DNA of 64,000 nt from Lentibacillus saliphilus (GCF_019093865.1 NZ_JABJXD010000011.1:9109-73108), one strand, 5' to 3'; shown: positions 40,702-54,060, numbered from the stretch's first letter. Numbers and translations: made by a program. Notes: generated by a model from the letters alone, not told the origin.

Positions 40702-41892
40702 TTACTTCTGGATTGAAGAAACAACGCCTGATCCAACTGTACGTCCACCTTCACGGATAGAGAAGCGTGTACCGTCTTCGATAGCGATTGGTGAAATGAG
40801 CTCAACGTCCATTTCAATGTTATCGCCAGGCATTACCATTTCAACGCCTTCTGGCAATTGGATAACACCAGTTACGTCCGTTGTACGGAAGTAGAACTGT
40901 GGGCGATAGTTAGCGAAGAATGGCGTATGACGTCCACCTTCTTCTTTTGAAAGAACATAAACTTCAGCTTTGAAGTTTGTGTGTGGTGTGATTGAACCTG
41001 GCTTAGCCAATACTTGTCCACGGTTGATGTCTTCACGGTTTACACCACGAAGCAACGCACCAATGTTGTCGCCTGCTTCTGCATAGTCAAGAAGCTTACG
41101 GAACATTTCAACACCTGTAACAGTTGTTTTTCCTGGTTCTTCAGAAAGACCGATGATTTCAACTTCGTCACCGACTTTAACTTGACCACGTTCAACACGG
41201 CCAGTTGCAACTGTACCACGACCAGTGATTGAGAATACGTCCTCAACTGGCATCATGAATGGCTTGTCTGTGTCACGTTCTGGAGTTGGAATGTAAGCAT
41301 CTACTTCATTCATCAATTCAACGATTCTTTCTTCGTATTCTGCGTCACCTTCAAGTGCTTTAAGAGCAGAACCTTTGATAACAGGTACATCGTCACCAGG
41401 GAAGTCGTATTCAGTTAATAGATCACGTACTTCCATTTCAACGAGTTCAAGTAGTTCTTCATCGTCTACCATATCTGTTTTGTTAAGGAATACTACGATT
41501 GAAGGTACACCAACGTTACGTGAAAGTAGGATGTGTTCACGTGTTTGTGGCATTGGGCCATCTGCTGAAGATACAACAAGGATAGCTCCGTCCATCTGAG
41601 CAGCACCAGTGATCATGTTTTTAACATAGTCAGCGTGGCCTGGGCAGTCAACGTGTGCATAGTGACGTGTTTCTGTTTCATACTCAACGTGTGAAGTTGC
41701 GATTGTAATACCGCGTTCTTTTTCTTCTGGAGCACCGTCAATCTGGTCATATGCCATAGCGGAACCAGAACCGTTTCTTTTGTGCATAACTGTTGTAATA
41801 GCAGCAGTTAAAGTTGTTTTACCGTGGTCAACGTGTCCAATTGTACCAATGTTCACGTGGGATTTCGAGCGATCAAATTTTTCTTTAGCCAT
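40702..41892 (-). CDS. tuf: elongation factor Tu
   Basis: 396 residues. The G motifs are GHVDHGKT (19-26), DCPGH and NKTD. It delivers aminoacyl-tRNA to the ribosome. The switch region and the C-terminal barrel are complete. A separate promoter lies in the fusA-tuf gap, consistent with the high demand for EF-Tu. Confidence 0.99.
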   Translation of the reverse strand: MAKEKFDRSKSHVNIGTIGHVDHGKTTLTAAITTVMHKRNGSGSAMAYDQIDGAPEEKERGITIATSHVEYETETRHYAHVDCPGHADYVKNMITGAAQMDGAILVVSSADGPMPQTREHILLSRNVGVPSIVVFLNKTDMVDDEELLELVEMEVRDLLTEYDFPGDDVPVIKGSALKALEGDAEYEERIVELMNEVDAYIPTPERDTDKPFMMPVEDVFSITGRGTVATGRVERGQVKVGDEVEIIGLSEEPGKTTVTGVEMFRKLLDYAEAGDNIGALLRGVNREDINRGQVLAKPGSITPHTNFKAEVYVLSKEEGGRHTPFFANYRPQFYFRTTDVTGVIQLPEGVEMVMPGDNIEMDVELISPIAIEDGTRFSIREGGRTVGSGVVSSIQK

Positions 41893-41951
41893 TTAGAGTT
41901 CCTCCTTTAGATAAATAAAATAATATTATATTGGTTCAGCTAAAAATAATT

Positions 41952-41980
41952 AGAATAGATTATTTGTAGCCTTTACTCAA
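41952..41980 (-). promoter_or_regulatory. internal promoter for tuf
   Basis: TTGAGT (41980-41975), a 17-bp spacer and TATTCT (41957-41952) in the 118-bp fusA-tuf gap on the minus strand. Confidence 0.5.
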
Positions 41981-42010
41981 TGTTATACTTCAGACAGCCG
42001 AAAAAATCAA

Positions 42011-44089
42011 TTATTCACCGGCGTTTTTCTTAATGATTTCTTCTGAGATGCTCTTTGGTACTTCTTCATAGTGGTCAAAATGCATTGAATACTGTCCACG
42101 ACCTTGTGTGTTTGAACGTAATGCAGTTGCATAACCAAACATTTCTGCCAATGGAACATACGCATTAATAACCTGAGCTGTACCGCGTGCTTCCATACCT
42201 TCCATACGGCCGCGACGTGATGTTACGTCACCGATGATGTCACCCATGTACTCTTCAGGAACAACGACTTCAACTTTCATCATTGGTTCGAGAAGAACTG
42301 GATTACATTTCGTTTTAGCTGCACGGAGTGCCATGGAGCCTGCAATTTTAAAGGCCATTTCGTTTGAGTCAACATCGTGATAGCTTCCATCGTATAAGGT
42401 TGCTTTAATGTCGATCAGTGGATAGCCTGCAAGAACACCACTTTCAGTTGCTTCTCTAATACCTGCTTCAACTGAAGGAATGTATTCGCGTGGAACAACA
42501 CCACCAACGATTTTGTTTTCAAATTCAAAGCCAGCACCTTCTTCATTTGGTTCAAATTTGACCCAAACGTGTCCGTACTGTCCGCGTCCACCAGACTGAC
42601 GGATGAATTTACCTTCAACCTCAGCACCGCTGCGGAATGTTTCGCGGTATGCAACCTGTGGTGCACCTACGTTAGCTTCTACTTTGAATTCGCGCTTCAA
42701 ACGGTCAACGATAACGTCAAGGTGAAGTTCACCCATTCCGGAAATAATCGTTTGGCCTGTTTCAGTGTTTGTTTCAGTTTTGAAGGTTGGATCCTCTTCA
42801 GCAAGTTTACCGAGTGCAATACCCATTTTATCTTGGTCTGCTTTTGTTTTTGGTTCAATCGCAACCGAGATAACTGGATCTGGGAATTCCATTGACTCAA
42901 GGATAACTTGGTTCTTTTCATCACAAAGTGTATCCCCTGTAGCTGTATCTTTCAAGCCAACAGCTGCAGCGATTTCACCTGCATGAATTTCAGAGATTTC
43001 CTCACGAGAGTTAGCATGCATTTGGAGAATACGACCAACACGCTCGCGCTTATCCTTCGCTGTGTTTTGTACGTAAGAACCGGATTTAAGAACACCGGAA
43101 TATACGCGGAAGAATGTAAGTTTACCGACATATGGATCTGTCATTACTTTAAATGCCAATGCAGCAAATGGTGCATCATCAGAAGATGGTCGGGTTACTT
43201 TTTCTTCACTATTTGGTAAAATACCTTCGATGTCGGCAACGTCAGTTGGTGCTGGTAAGTACTCAATAACACCATCCAACAGAAGCTGAACACCTTTGTT
43301 TTTGAATGCAGAACCACAAAATACTGGGTAGAATTCAACATTCAATGTCGCTTGACGAATCGCTCTCGTAAGTTCTTCGTTCGTGATTTCTTCACCTTCG
43401 AGGAACTTCATCATTAACTCTTCATCTAGCTCAGATACTGCTTCAATGAGTTCAGCACGTAGTTGCTCTGCTTCATCCCTGTACTCTTCAGGAATTTCAC
43501 GAGATTCATCTTTTGTGCCTAGATCATCAAGGTAGAAGTGTGCTTCCATGTTGATCAGATCAATAATACCATTGAACTGATCCTCTGCACCGATTGGCAT
43601 TTGAACTGGATGCGCATTTGCTCCAAGTCTATCTTTCAAAGTGCCAGTTGCGTACAAGAAGTCTGCTCCGATTTTATCCATCTTGTTGATGAATACAACT
43701 CTTGGAACACCATATGTCGTTGCTTGACGCCATACTGTTTCCGTTTGTGGTTCAACACCGGACTGAGCATCAAGTACTGTAACAGCACCGTCAAGAACTC
43801 GTAGTGAACGTTCTACTTCAACAGTGAAGTCCACGTGACCTGGTGTATCAATAATGTTAATGCGGTGGTTTTTCCACTGGGCAGTTGTAGCAGCAGATGT
43901 GATTGTAATACCACGCTCTTGCTCCTGCTCCATCCAGTCCATCTGTGACGCACCTTCATGCGTTTCACCTATTTTATGAATACGTCCTGTATAGAAAAGA
44001 ATACGCTCTGTCGTTGTCGTTTTTCCGGCATCGATATGAGCCATAATTCCGATATTGCGTGTCTTTTCCAAGGAGAACTCTCTAGCCAT
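42011..44089 (-). CDS. fusA: elongation factor G
   Basis: 692 residues, five domains. The P-loop is AHIDAGKT (17-24), followed by DTPGHVDF and NKMD. Domain IV, with the tip segment [13 protein letters not shown] region, is intact. It drives translocation and, with RRF, ribosome recycling. It lies 36 bp after rpsG. Confidence 0.99.
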   Translation of the reverse strand: MAREFSLEKTRNIGIMAHIDAGKTTTTERILFYTGRIHKIGETHEGASQMDWMEQEQERGITITSAATTAQWKNHRINIIDTPGHVDFTVEVERSLRVLDGAVTVLDAQSGVEPQTETVWRQATTYGVPRVVFINKMDKIGADFLYATGTLKDRLGANAHPVQMPIGAEDQFNGIIDLINMEAHFYLDDLGTKDESREIPEEYRDEAEQLRAELIEAVSELDEELMMKFLEGEEITNEELTRAIRQATLNVEFYPVFCGSAFKNKGVQLLLDGVIEYLPAPTDVADIEGILPNSEEKVTRPSSDDAPFAALAFKVMTDPYVGKLTFFRVYSGVLKSGSYVQNTAKDKRERVGRILQMHANSREEISEIHAGEIAAAVGLKDTATGDTLCDEKNQVILESMEFPDPVISVAIEPKTKADQDKMGIALGKLAEEDPTFKTETNTETGQTIISGMGELHLDVIVDRLKREFKVEANVGAPQVAYRETFRSGAEVEGKFIRQSGGRGQYGHVWVKFEPNEEGAGFEFENKIVGGVVPREYIPSVEAGIREATESGVLAGYPLIDIKATLYDGSYHDVDSNEMAFKIAGSMALRAAKTKCNPVLLEPMMKVEVVVPEEYMGDIIGDVTSRRGRMEGMEARGTAQVINAYVPLAEMFGYATALRSNTQGRGQYSMHFDHYEEVPKSISEEIIKKNAGE

Positions 44090-44125
44090 GTATTCTTCTC
44101 CTTTCTATCATAAAGTTTTTGGGTT

Positions 44126-44596
44126 TTACCAGCGGTAATGAGCAAACGCTTTGTTGGCCTCAGCCATTTTATGCAATTCTTCGCGTTTCTTAACAGATGC
44201 TCCTGTGTTGTTAGACGCATCAAGAATTTCATTTGCTAAGCGTTCTTCCATTGTTTTTTCTCCGCGTAGACGTGAGTAGTTCACGATGTAGCGTAGTCCA
44301 AGTGCTTGACGACGTTCTGGGCGTACTTCCATTGGTACTTGGTAGTTCGAACCACCAACACGACGTGCACGGACTTCAAGTACTGGCATAACGTTCTTCA
44401 TAGCTTGTTCGAAGACTTCCATCGGATTTTGACCGCTTCTTTCTCCAACAAGTTCAAACGCTTTATATAAAATCTTTTGTGCTTTTCCTCGCTGTCCATC
44501 AATCATAATTTGGTTAATAAGACGTGTAACTAATTTTGATTGATATAGGGGATCTGGCAAAACGTCTCTCTTTGGTACTGGTCCTTTACGTGGCAT
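44126..44596 (-). CDS. rpsG: 30S ribosomal protein S7
   Basis: 156 residues ([20 protein letters not shown] start, KAFAHYRW end). It nucleates the 30S head and lies at the E site. In E. coli it also represses the str operon. Confidence 0.98.
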   Translation of the reverse strand: MPRKGPVPKRDVLPDPLYQSKLVTRLINQIMIDGQRGKAQKILYKAFELVGERSGQNPMEVFEQAMKNVMPVLEVRARRVGGSNYQVPMEVRPERRQALGLRYIVNYSRLRGEKTMEERLANEILDASNNTGASVKKREELHKMAEANKAFAHYRW

Positions 44597-44650
44597 ATGT
44601 CCCCCTCCTTTCCCGAATCTTATGATGACAACACCCGTTTTGGTGTTACA

Positions 44651-45067
44651 TTATTTTTTCTTAGCTCTTTTTGTTCCGTATTTTGAACGTCCTTGTGCAC
44701 GACCGTCAACACCTGCTGTATCGAGCGCTCCACGAACAATGTGATAACGCACACCAGGTAAGTCTTTTACACGACCACCACGGATTAATACAACACTGTG
44801 TTCTTGGAGATTGTGACCAATTCCAGGAATGTATGCTGTAACTTCCATGTTATTTGAAAGACGAACACGCGCATATTTACGTAACGCTGAGTTCGGCTTC
44901 TTAGGAGTCAAAGTACCAACACGTGTACAAACACCGCGTTTTTGCGGAGAGTTTTGATCAGTAAACTTTTTCTTGAAGCTGTTATAGCCTTTGTTCAAAG
45001 CTGGTGAGTCATACTTCTTTGGTTTGTTCACACGACCTTTACGGACGAGCTGATTAATTGTAGGCAT
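44651..45067 (-). CDS. rpsL: 30S ribosomal protein S12
   Basis: 138 residues. The decoding loop [11 protein letters not shown] has Lys at 56-57, so the usual streptomycin-resistance site is wild type; the second loop [15 protein letters not shown] is also intact. It lies 135 bp after rplGB. Confidence 0.98.
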   Translation of the reverse strand: MPTINQLVRKGRVNKPKKYDSPALNKGYNSFKKKFTDQNSPQKRGVCTRVGTLTPKKPNSALRKYARVRLSNNMEVTAYIPGIGHNLQEHSVVLIRGGRVKDLPGVRYHIVRGALDTAGVDGRAQGRSKYGTKRAKKK

Positions 45068-45202
45068 TATGATTTTCCTCCTTTCCCATGTTTGAAAATA
45101 ATTCTTGAATCCACCGTTTTCGAGGGTGTTTGTAATACCACACGTCCAGGTGGTTCATTTTTTGGCAAAAAACAACGCCTCTATACAAGGCTCCACAAAC
45201 GA

Positions 45203-45454
45203 CTACCGTTTGATTCCCACGGTAGATGCGCCAACCTCTATACCGCACGCAACGCCAAGCTCCTTCATTGAAGCGACGCGAATACATGGTATATCAAGCT
45301 CTTTGGCCACAGTGGCAATTTTCATAGTGATGTGCGGTTCAGCATCATCAGCAATGTACACCTCGGTAATATCGCCTTTTTTCATAGCCTTAAGCGTTTG
45401 CTTAACTCCGATAATGACTCGAGACTGCATTTGAGTCACTTTATCATAAGACAT
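45203..45454 (-). CDS. rplGB: L7Ae-family ribosomal protein (YbxF, rplGB)
   Basis: 83 residues from ATG (MSYDKVTQMQSRVIIGVKQ). GGAGG lies 8 nt ahead; starts further upstream would precede or overlap the promoter at 45498. It has the L7Ae/L30e fold that binds kink-turn RNA. YbxF is known to associate with ribosomes during growth. It leads the rpsL-rpsG-fusA-tuf transcript here. Confidence 0.93.
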   Translation of the reverse strand: MSYDKVTQMQSRVIIGVKQTLKAMKKGDITEVYIADDAEPHITMKIATVAKELDIPCIRVASMKELGVACGIEVGASTVGIKR

Positions 45455-45497
45455 ATGCATATCCTCCAAAGCAACATTTATCGGAAGTACCTTGAAT

Positions 45498-45526
45498 ATA
45501 GTATCATTATCATTTTTCAATGTCAA
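45498..45526 (-). promoter_or_regulatory. sigma-A promoter of the str operon
   Basis: Consensus -35 TTGACA (45526-45521), a 17-bp spacer and -10 TACTAT (45503-45498) on the minus strand. It lies between the rpoC terminator and rplGB. Confidence 0.85.
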
Positions 45527-45572
45527 CTGGAATTTATCCGTTTTATCTGTCTAAAAAGACCTTTCGTTCAAA

Positions 45573-45613
45573 ACAGTAGCTGAGGACACCTGAAAAAGGC
45601 ATCCTCCTACTGT
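45573..45613 (-). terminator. terminator after rpoC
   Basis: ACAGTAG/CTACTGT forms the outer stem and GGATGCC/GGTGTCC the inner one; the minus strand then reads TTTTG. It lies 58 bp past the rpoC stop. Confidence 0.75.
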
Positions 45614-45671
45614 CAAAAAATTTAAAACGGCATCCAACATCCCCAAAGATAACAATCCATCTATTCGTGGC

Positions 45672-48600
45672 CTACTGAATTGTTTCAGTCTGGATTTCTT
45701 CCGTTTCATCCTCTACTTCTGGTACCAATGGTTCATCAGCATCTGGTTGTATCTTTCTATAACGGTGCATACCTGTTCCTGCTGGGACAAGCTTACCGAT
45801 GATGACATTTTCTTTTAAGCCGAGAAGGTCATCACGCTTACCTTTGATCGCTGCATCAGTCAGGACACGAGTCGTCTCCTGGAATGAAGCCGCAGATAAG
45901 AAGGAATCTGTCTCGAGGGATGCCTTCGTTATACCGAGTAAGACTGGCTCGCCAACTGCTGGTTGACCACCTTCATTAAGGACGGATGTGTTTGCTTCCT
46001 TAAATTGGTGAATTTCCTGCAATGAACCTGGCAAGACGTTCGTATCGCCTGCATCAATCACACGCATCTTGCGCATCATTTGACGAACCATCACTTCAAC
46101 GTGCTTATCGCCAATTTCAACACCTTGCATGCGGTATACCCGTTGTACTTCACGGAGGAGATATGCCTGAACACCTTCTACACCTTGTACGCGGAGTAGA
46201 TCTTTCGGGTTAACAGAACCCTCTGTGAGTTCGTGACCAGCAATAACTTGATCACCAATTGATACACGTAGGCGAGCGTTATAAGGAACAGCATAGGAAC
46301 GTTCTTCCACATCGCCTTTAATCACAATTTCTTGCTTATCTTTTACTTCTTTAATGTCTTCAACGACACCAAAGATTTCACTAATAACGGCTTCACCTTT
46401 AGGATTACGCGCCTCGAAGAGCTCCTGAATACGCGGTAAACCTTGCGTGATATCGTCTCCTGCAACGCCACCTGTGTGGAATGTTCTCATTGTAAGCTGT
46501 GTACCTGGTTCACCAATTGACTGAGCAGCGATGATACCAACCGCTTCACCGACTTCCACTTCGGCTCCTGTTGCTAGGTTACGGCCATAACATTTCTGAC
46601 ATACGCCATGCTTTGTATTACATGTAAAGGCTGTTCGAATTGTTACCTTTTCGATTCCAGCTTCAACAATCACTTTCGCTTGATCTTCAGTGATGATCTC
46701 ATCAAATCCGACAATGACCTCATTTGTATTCGGATGAACGATTGTTTCAAATGCTGTTCGACCAATTAAACGGTCAATAAGTGGTTCGATCAACTCAGAG
46801 CCATCGGTTAGCGCTGTAATATCAAGCCCGCGATCAGTACCACAGTCACCTTCTCTGACAATAACATCCTGAGCAACGTCAACGAGACGACGTGTCAGAT
46901 AACCAGAGTCAGCTGTCTTAAGTGCCGTATCTGCAAGTCCTTTACGTGCACCGTGTGTGGAAATAAAGTATTCCAATACGGTGAGACCTTCTCTAAAGCT
47001 TGATTTGATCGGCAATTCAATGATACGACCAGCCGGGTTGGCCATCAGACCACGCATACCAGCAAGCTGGGTGAAGTTAGATGCGTTACCACGCGCACCA
47101 GAATCCTGCATCATCAAGATTGGGTTACGCTTGTCGAGTGATTGCATCAGTTTATCCTGAATGACGTCTTTCGCATCAGACCAGATCGAAATAACACGGT
47201 CATAACGCTCTTCATCGGTAATTAAACCACGTCTAAACTGTTTCAACACTTTATCGACTTTTTCTTGTGCTTCATCAAGGATGGTTCCTTTTTCAGCAAG
47301 AACAACGATATCAGATACACCAACAGTCATACCTGCTTTAGTGGAATATCTAAACCCAAGATCCTTCATGCGGTCAAGCATTTTAGATGTTTCGCTAATT
47401 TTAAATCGCTTGAACACTTCAGCAATAATATCGCCGAGAATGCCTTTTTTAAATGGTGCAACGAGCTCACGCTCTTGAATTTCTTTCCTAATATCTACAG
47501 TTGAATCAACAAAGTATTTATCTGGTGTCTCAAACTCGAGATTAAACTTTGTTGGTTCGTTAATATAAGGGAATGTTTCAGGTAAAATTTCATTGAAAAT
47601 CAGTTTACCAACTGTCGTAAGCAGCAGCTGTTGATTTTGCTTTTCGTTGAACGTCTTATTATTCAAGCTAGATGCTTGAACAGCGATACGTGTATGCAAA
47701 TGAACATAGCCGTTCTGATATGAAATCAGCGCTTCATTCGTATCTTTAAACACACGACCTTCTCCAACTGCACCTTCACGTTCCATGGTTAAATAATAAT
47801 TCCCTAGAACCATATCCTGTGATGGTGTAACAACCGGTTTACCATCTTTCGGATTTAAAATGTTCTGTGCAGCGAGCATTAAGATGCGTGCTTCTGCTTG
47901 AGCTTCAGCTGAGAGTGGTACGTGGACAGCCATTTGGTCACCATCAAAGTCAGCGTTATATGCTGTACAAACGAGCGGGTGTAATCGGATGGCACGCCCT
48001 TCTACGAGTGTCGGCTCGAATGCCTGAATGCCGAGACGGTGCAATGTAGGTGCACGGTTTAAAAGAACCGGATGTTCTTTAATGACCTCTTCCAATACAT
48101 CCCATACTTCTGGATGGACGCGCTCAATCTTACGCTTAGCAGACTTTATATTATGGGCAATGCCCTTTTTCACTAACTCTTTCATAATAAATGGCTTAAA
48201 GAGCTCAAGTGCCATTTCCTTAGGCAAACCACATTGATACATCTTCAAGCTCGGACCAACGACAATAACTGAACGACCTGAATAGTCAACGCGTTTACCG
48301 AGTAAGTTTTGACGGAAACGTCCCTGCTTACCTTTTAACATGTGAGAAAGTGACTTTAATGGTCTATTCCCTGGTCCCGTAACTGGACGACCGCGGCGAC
48401 CGTTGTCAATCAAAGCATCTACAGCTTCCTGTAGCATACGCTTTTCGTTTTGAACAATGATGCTCGGTGCACCGAGATCAAGCAAACGCTTGAGACGGTT
48501 GTTACGGTTAATTACACGACGATACAAATCATTCAAGTCAGACGTCGCAAAACGTCCACCATCAAGCTGTACCATTGGTCTAATTTCAGGTGGAATAACT

Positions 48601-49295
48601 GGGAGAACATCGAGAATCATCCAAGATGTCTCATTGCCAGAGTTACGGAAAGCTTCGATCACTTCTAGGCGTCTGATTGCTCGAGTTCTTCTTTGCCCCT
48701 GAGCTGTTTTCAACTCTTCTCTCAGTGTTGCAACTTCCTTTTCGAGATCAATGTCTTCTAACAGCTTACGAATCGCTTCTGCGCCCATTTCTGCTTTGAA
48801 GGATTTACCGTACTTATCATAATATGCGCGATATTCTTTTTCAGCTAAAAGCTGCTTTTTCTCGAGTGGGGTGTCACCCGGTTCTGTCACAATATAGGCT
48901 GCGAAGTAAATGACTTCTTCAAGCGCCCTTGGTGACATATCGAGAACAAGGCCCATTCGACTTGGAATACCTTTAAAATACCAAATATGTGATACTGGTG
49001 CGGCAAGCTCAATATGCCCCATACGTTCACGACGCACTTTGGCTTTCGTTACTTCAACACCACAGCGGTCACAAACGACGCCTTTGTAACGGACACGCTT
49101 GTATTTTCCACAGTGACATTCCCAATCTTTTGTAGGGCCGAAAATACGCTCACAGAATAAACCGTCTTTCTCTGGCTTCAATGTGCGGTAGTTAATTGTT
49201 TCCGGCTTTTTGACCTCGCCGTGAGACCACGAACGAATTTTTTCTGACGAGGCTAAACCAATTTTCATATACTCAAAGTTATTTACATCCAGCAA
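45672..49295 (-). CDS. rpoC: RNA polymerase beta' subunit
   Basis: 1207 residues. The N-terminal zinc ribbon has CHCGKY and CDRCG, the catalytic triad is in [12 protein letters not shown] (about residue 450), and the second zinc site has [13 protein letters not shown]. The trigger-loop and bridge-helix regions are intact. The short C-terminal tail is rich in Glu. It is separated from rpoB by 114 bp containing one hairpin. Confidence 0.99.
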   Translation of the reverse strand: MLDVNNFEYMKIGLASSEKIRSWSHGEVKKPETINYRTLKPEKDGLFCERIFGPTKDWECHCGKYKRVRYKGVVCDRCGVEVTKAKVRRERMGHIELAAPVSHIWYFKGIPSRMGLVLDMSPRALEEVIYFAAYIVTEPGDTPLEKKQLLAEKEYRAYYDKYGKSFKAEMGAEAIRKLLEDIDLEKEVATLREELKTAQGQRRTRAIRRLEVIEAFRNSGNETSWMILDVLPVIPPEIRPMVQLDGGRFATSDLNDLYRRVINRNNRLKRLLDLGAPSIIVQNEKRMLQEAVDALIDNGRRGRPVTGPGNRPLKSLSHMLKGKQGRFRQNLLGKRVDYSGRSVIVVGPSLKMYQCGLPKEMALELFKPFIMKELVKKGIAHNIKSAKRKIERVHPEVWDVLEEVIKEHPVLLNRAPTLHRLGIQAFEPTLVEGRAIRLHPLVCTAYNADFDGDQMAVHVPLSAEAQAEARILMLAAQNILNPKDGKPVVTPSQDMVLGNYYLTMEREGAVGEGRVFKDTNEALISYQNGYVHLHTRIAVQASSLNNKTFNEKQNQQLLLTTVGKLIFNEILPETFPYINEPTKFNLEFETPDKYFVDSTVDIRKEIQERELVAPFKKGILGDIIAEVFKRFKISETSKMLDRMKDLGFRYSTKAGMTVGVSDIVVLAEKGTILDEAQEKVDKVLKQFRRGLITDEERYDRVISIWSDAKDVIQDKLMQSLDKRNPILMMQDSGARGNASNFTQLAGMRGLMANPAGRIIELPIKSSFREGLTVLEYFISTHGARKGLADTALKTADSGYLTRRLVDVAQDVIVREGDCGTDRGLDITALTDGSELIEPLIDRLIGRTAFETIVHPNTNEVIVGFDEIITEDQAKVIVEAGIEKVTIRTAFTCNTKHGVCQKCYGRNLATGAEVEVGEAVGIIAAQSIGEPGTQLTMRTFHTGGVAGDDITQGLPRIQELFEARNPKGEAVISEIFGVVEDIKEVKDKQEIVIKGDVEERSYAVPYNARLRVSIGDQVIAGHELTEGSVNPKDLLRVQGVEGVQAYLLREVQRVYRMQGVEIGDKHVEVMVRQMMRKMRVIDAGDTNVLPGSLQEIHQFKEANTSVLNEGGQPAVGEPVLLGITKASLETDSFLSAASFQETTRVLTDAAIKGKRDDLLGLKENVIIGKLVPAGTGMHRYRKIQPDADEPLVPEVEDETEEIQTETIQ

Positions 49296-49369
49296 GGAGC
49301 CAACCTCCCTTTATTTGAGTCCAAATTTGCCATAGAACTGAATCTGTTTACGGAATGAATCTGCTGATA

Positions 49370-49398
49370 GGGCTTTACCGCTTAATGTGATAAAGCCC
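49370..49398 (-). promoter_or_regulatory. hairpin in the rpoB-rpoC gap
   Basis: GGGCTTTA and TAAAGCCC form a perfect 8-bp stem with a 13-nt loop, with no T tract. It is probably an RNA processing or stability element rather than a terminator, since rpoC must be read through. Confidence 0.45.
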
Positions 49399-49409
49399 AC
49401 TCAGCTCGA

Positions 49410-52400
49410 TTAACGGTCTTCCATTTCCAGATTAAACTTGCTCGCTGCCTGCGTTTCTTCTTCTTCAAGTTCTTTTATATCTATTTCCGATTCATCACTA
49501 GAAAGCATCTTGACATCCATTCCCAAGCTTTGGAGCTCTTTAATTAACACCTTAAAGGACTCCGGTATACCTGGTTCAGGAACGTTTTCGCCTTTAACAA
49601 TGGCTTCGTATGCTTTAACACGACCGACAACATCATCAGACTTCACAGTCAAAATTTCTTGCAGTGTATAAGCAGCACCATATGCTTCTAGTGCCCACAC
49701 TTCCATCTCACCGAAACGCTGTCCACCAAATTGGGCTTTACCGCCTAATGGCTGCTGTGTAACGAGAGAGTATGGACCGGTTGAACGGGCGTGGAGTTTG
49801 TCATCAACCATGTGTGACAGCTTGATCATGTACATAATCCCAACTGATACACGATTGTCAAATGGGTCTCCAGTACGTCCGTCATAGAGTATTGTTTTGG
49901 CATCCCGAGCCATGCCCGCTTCTTCTAGCGTTTCCCATACATCTTCCTCATTCGCACCATCGAAAACTGGAGAAGCAACGTGAATACCAAGTAATCGTGC
50001 TGCCATCCCTAGGTGTAATTCAAACACCTGTCCAATATTCATACGTGAAGGAACACCTAATGGGTTAAGCATAATATCTATCGGTGTGCCGTCTGGCAGA
50101 TATGGCATATCTTCTTCAGGGAGTATTTTTGATATAACCCCTTTATTTCCGTGACGTCCTGCCATTTTGTCGCCTTCGGAAATTTTTCTCTTTTGTACAA
50201 TATAAACACGAACGAGCTGATTGACGCCAGGTGGCAACTCATCGCCATCTTCGCGATTAAAGATCTTAACATCAAGAACGATACCACCTGCTCCATGCGG
50301 AACACGGAGTGACGTGTCACGTACTTCACGAGCCTTTTCGCCAAAAATAGCATGTAGCAATCTTTCTTCAGCAGATAGCTCTGTTACACCTTTTGGCGTG
50401 ACCTTACCAACAAGAATATCTCCATCCTTGACTTCAGCGCCAACTCGGATAATGCCTTGTTCATTAAGGTTTTTGAGCGCTTCCTCACCGACGTTTGGAA
50501 TGTCGCGCGTAATTTCTTCTGGTCCCAGCTTCGTATCACGGGATTCAGATTCATATTCTTCAATATGAATAGAGGTATAAACGTCATCCTTTACAAGCCG
50601 TTCGCTCATAATGATGGCATCCTCATAGTTGTAACCTTCCCATGTCATAAATCCGACCATAACATTTCGTCCAAGTGCGAGTTCCCCATCTTCCATAGAT
50701 GGACCGTCAGCCAGGATTTCACCTTTAACGACGTGATCACCTTGTTGAATAATTGGTCGCTGATTATAGCATGTTCCTTGGTTAGAACGGATAAACTTCT
50801 GTAGACGATAACGATCGAGATCACCTTGAACCTCTTTACCATCAACACGCGACACGCGACGAACTTCAATGCGATTCGCTTCGACCCGTTCAACAATGCC
50901 TTCATGACGACAGATAATGGCTGCACCAGAATCTTTTCCAGATACATATTCCATACCAGTACCAACAATTGGTGCTTCAGGCTGTAGCAATGGCACAGCC
51001 TGACGTTGCATGTTCGCACCCATTAATGCTCTGTTAGAGTCATCATTTTCAAGGAATGGAATACACGCAGTCGCCGCTGACACAACCTGCTTCGGCGAAA
51101 CGTCCATGTAATCTAGTTGTTCACGAGGTACAATTGTGTTTTCGCCACGGAAACGTGCAATAACTTCATCATCGATGAAATGACCGTCCTCAGAAAGTCT
51201 TGCATTCGCCTGGGCAACAACATAATTATCCTCTTCGTCAGCTGTAAGATAGTCAATTTCAGCAGAAACGGCACCTGTTTCTGGATCAACGCGACGGTAC
51301 GGCGTCTCAATAAAGCCAAACTTATTAACCTTTGCAAAAGAAGACAAAGAGTTAATCAAGCCGATGTTCGGTCCCTCTGGTGTTTCAATCGGGCACATAC
51401 GGCCGTAGTGAGAATAATGTACGTCACGCACCTCAAACCCTGCACGTTCTCTCGTCAAACCACCTGGTCCAAGTGCAGATAAACGACGCTTATGTGTCAG
51501 CTCTGCTAACGGGTTTGTTTGATCCATGAATTGTGACAGCTGTGAGCTTCCGAAAAACTCTTTGATGGAAGCGATAACCGGACGAATATTAATCAGATGC
51601 TGTGGTGTAATGCTTGATGTATCCTGAATGGACATACGCTCGCGAACGACACGCTCCATCCGTGATAATCCGATACGGAACTGATTTTGTAAAAGCTCTC
51701 CAACTGAACGGAGACGTCGGTTACCTAAGTGGTCAATGTCATCCGTTTGCCCAACCTGATATAGCAGGTTAAAGAAATAACTGATTGACGCGACAATGTC
51801 TGCAGGTGTGACATTTTTGATAGATGCATCAACTGCTGCATTACCTATTACCGTCAGTTCCCGTTCACCGCTAGGATCCGTTGGGTCGATGATTTTGACT
51901 GATTGCAAGTATACCTCTTCGTCTAAAACACCTTCATGAGGCTCTACAATTTTTTCGCCGAGCTTATGATCATCAGCTTCAAGCAAAGGAATAATCTTGT
52001 TGAGTAGCTTTCGCTCGAGCTTATCGCCTTTTTGCGCAATAACCTCACCAGTTTCTGGATCAACGACTGATTCAGCCAGCACTTGATTAAACAAGCGATT
52101 TTTTATATCGAGCTTTTTATTAATCTTATAACGTCCAACATGAGCCAAATCATATCGTCTTGGATCAAAGAATCTTGAAACGAGCAAACTTTTAGCGTTT
52201 TCAACGGTTGGTGGCTCGCCCGGACGAAGTCTTTCATAGATTTCTAAAAGGGCCTTCTCTGGATTTTCGGTATTATCTTTATCCAGCGTATTTTTAAGGT
52301 GTTCATTATCACCTATTAAATCGATGATCTCCTCATCTGTACCAAATCCAAGCGCGCGTAACAGCACTGTGATTGGTAGTTTACGGGTACGATCGATGCG

Positions 52401-52946
52401 AACGTAAGCCACACCTTTTGCATCTGTTTCGAACTCAAGCCAGGCACCACGATTTGGTATAACAGTTGCTGTAATACCACGTTTGCCGTTCTTGTCAATT
52501 TTTTCACTATAATAGACGCTTGGTGAACGAACAAGCTGTGATACGATAACACGTTCCGCACCGTTAATAACGAACGTTCCTGTATCTGTCATAAGTGGGA
52601 AATCACCCATGAAAACTTCTTGTTCTTTTACTTCACCAGTTTCGTTATTAATTAGGCGAACCTTCACACGTAGTGGTGCATTATATGTGACGTCGCGATC
52701 CTTCGCTTCATCGACTGGGTATTTAGGTTCACCCAAACTATAGTCGACAAACTCCAGGGATAAATTTCCTGTGAAATCCTCGATCGGTGAAATGTCTTGG
52801 AACATCTCTCGCAATCCTTCATCAAGAAACCATTGATACGATGCGGTTTGAATTTCGATCAAATTCGGTAGATCCAGCACTTCGCTAATTCGTGAATAGC
52901 TTCTGCGCTGACGGTGTCTTCCATATTGAACTAGTTGACCTGCCAA
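49410..52946 (-). CDS. rpoB: RNA polymerase beta subunit
   Basis: 1178 residues if started at TTG (protein [19 protein letters not shown]), which matches the TTG start of B. subtilis RpoB; AAGGGGTGA lies ahead at good spacing. A GTG three codons upstream lies on top of that ribosome site. The rifampicin region [20 protein letters not shown] is wild type at the positions commonly changed. The C-terminus is somewhat shorter than in B. subtilis. It forms the catalytic core with RpoC and RpoA. Confidence 0.98.
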   Translation of the reverse strand: MAGQLVQYGRHRQRRSYSRISEVLDLPNLIEIQTASYQWFLDEGLREMFQDISPIEDFTGNLSLEFVDYSLGEPKYPVDEAKDRDVTYNAPLRVKVRLINNETGEVKEQEVFMGDFPLMTDTGTFVINGAERVIVSQLVRSPSVYYSEKIDKNGKRGITATVIPNRGAWLEFETDAKGVAYVRIDRTRKLPITVLLRALGFGTDEEIIDLIGDNEHLKNTLDKDNTENPEKALLEIYERLRPGEPPTVENAKSLLVSRFFDPRRYDLAHVGRYKINKKLDIKNRLFNQVLAESVVDPETGEVIAQKGDKLERKLLNKIIPLLEADDHKLGEKIVEPHEGVLDEEVYLQSVKIIDPTDPSGERELTVIGNAAVDASIKNVTPADIVASISYFFNLLYQVGQTDDIDHLGNRRLRSVGELLQNQFRIGLSRMERVVRERMSIQDTSSITPQHLINIRPVIASIKEFFGSSQLSQFMDQTNPLAELTHKRRLSALGPGGLTRERAGFEVRDVHYSHYGRMCPIETPEGPNIGLINSLSSFAKVNKFGFIETPYRRVDPETGAVSAEIDYLTADEEDNYVVAQANARLSEDGHFIDDEVIARFRGENTIVPREQLDYMDVSPKQVVSAATACIPFLENDDSNRALMGANMQRQAVPLLQPEAPIVGTGMEYVSGKDSGAAIICRHEGIVERVEANRIEVRRVSRVDGKEVQGDLDRYRLQKFIRSNQGTCYNQRPIIQQGDHVVKGEILADGPSMEDGELALGRNVMVGFMTWEGYNYEDAIIMSERLVKDDVYTSIHIEEYESESRDTKLGPEEITRDIPNVGEEALKNLNEQGIIRVGAEVKDGDILVGKVTPKGVTELSAEERLLHAIFGEKAREVRDTSLRVPHGAGGIVLDVKIFNREDGDELPPGVNQLVRVYIVQKRKISEGDKMAGRHGNKGVISKILPEEDMPYLPDGTPIDIMLNPLGVPSRMNIGQVFELHLGMAARLLGIHVASPVFDGANEEDVWETLEEAGMARDAKTILYDGRTGDPFDNRVSVGIMYMIKLSHMVDDKLHARSTGPYSLVTQQPLGGKAQFGGQRFGEMEVWALEAYGAAYTLQEILTVKSDDVVGRVKAYEAIVKGENVPEPGIPESFKVLIKELQSLGMDVKMLSSDESEIDIKELEEEETQAASKFNLEMEDR

Positions 52947-53003
52947 CTGCTTCACCCCTTAAATCATGCATTTATCCAACGCTTGAATTGATGAAAAATG
53001 ACT

Positions 53004-53031
53004 TCTATAATGAAAACCTTCTATTCACCAA
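53004..53031 (-). promoter_or_regulatory. possible promoter ahead of rpoB
   Basis: TTGGTG (53031-53026), a 16-bp spacer and TATAGA (53009-53004) on the minus strand, about 58 bp before the rpoB start. The fit to consensus is moderate. Confidence 0.35.
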
Positions 53032-53210
53032 GTGGCGAATATCGGTTTAAGACACATTGTTAAATTCGTTTGGAGGCTTTCCCTCATTTTAAACGCCATA
53101 AGTCACAATAACTCAGTTTCACAATCGGGACTTGTTCTATTAAAACAAATCGTATATAATTTTTTTAGAACCTTTTTAGGCGTCTCATTAAAAAAACAGA
53201 AAAAGTAAAA

Positions 53211-53248
53211 TGACACGTACATAATCCAATTTTGGTGTTTTCGTGTCA
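53211..53248 (-). terminator. hairpin in the rsmC-rpoB gap
   Basis: TGACACG pairs with CGTGTCA, with an inner CCAAAATTGG-like pairing; the minus strand continues TTTTACTTTTTC. It lies 210 bp after the rsmC stop. It could be a partial terminator controlling rpoBC level. The rest of 52956-53457 has no gene. Confidence 0.55.
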
Positions 53249-53457
53249 CGACCTCCCTGTTTCCTGCAGCTATACCTATTCGTTGAAATAAAGCAGGAAT
53301 ATTATGTAACGCAATCCCCACACATTGTAATGACCCATTTGCCCCATTTTACCATTATTTCCGGTCGGCAATAAAATATACATTCCAACAAAAGTTCTGC
53401 TTGACAGGAAAATTCCATATTAGCATTAAACTATATTACCACATGTTTATTTCATGG

Positions 53458-54060
53458 TCAAACATTCACTGCTTTTAAAATATAGTATCCTTTATCTCGC
53501 GCAACAACGTCTACGTTACCAAAAATATCCAATAGTTTATCCTTGGCCGAGGGTGCGCCTTGCTTTTTTTGAATAACAACCCACAACTCTCCAGCAGCAA
53601 CCAACATGTCTTTGCTTTCCTCAAACATGGTGTGAACAACCTTCTTCCCTGCCCGAATCGGCGGATTCGTCACAACAGCAGCAAAAGAACGGCCCGTTAG
53701 TCCTGAAAACCGATCACTTTGAACTGTTGACACATTATGGACATTGTTCAATTGTGCATTTTGAGCTGCAAGATTCAAAGCCCTCTCATTAACATCGGCC
53801 ATAACAATATGGCGATCCTCATAGACGTGTGCTAACGTAATACCTATTGGCCCATAGCCACAGCCAAGATCGAGAATATCACCTAAAGGTTTTGGTTCCC
53901 TAAATTGTTCAATCAGCATACGCGATCCAAAATCGACTTCTCGCTTGGAAAACACGCCGTAGTCACTTGTAAATCGATATGTTTTTCCTCTTAATGAGTG
54001 GTGCCACATCTTTGGTGAGCTTTTTGATTGGGGTTTTTGGGAAAAGTAATGTTCGGTCAT
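53458..54060 (-). CDS. RsmC-like class I SAM methyltransferase (YbxB)
   Basis: 200 residues from ATG (MTEHYFSQKPQSKSSPK); a start 12 codons earlier gives a poor N-terminus. The SAM motif is ILDLGCGYGPIGI and the catalytic motif NPPIRAGK, as in RsmC and other MTS-domain rRNA guanine-N2 methyltransferases. It corresponds to B. subtilis ybxB, always between rplL and rpoB. The target is probably rRNA, unproven. Confidence 0.92.
   Translation of the reverse strand: MTEHYFSQKPQSKSSPKMWHHSLRGKTYRFTSDYGVFSKREVDFGSRMLIEQFREPKPLGDILDLGCGYGPIGITLAHVYEDRHIVMADVNERALNLAAQNAQLNNVHNVSTVQSDRFSGLTGRSFAAVVTNPPIRAGKKVVHTMFEESKDMLVAAGELWVVIQKKQGAPSAKDKLLDIFGNVDVVARDKGYYILKAVNV

Noticed and set aside
45105-45434. 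Plus-strand frame of 109 codons opposite rplGB
   Set aside because: Antisense shadow of the L7Ae-type gene and its downstream gap.
45498-45526. TGATAATGATA looked like part of a Fur box
   Set aside because: Only one half is present, inside the spacer of a consensus promoter; the symmetric partner is missing.
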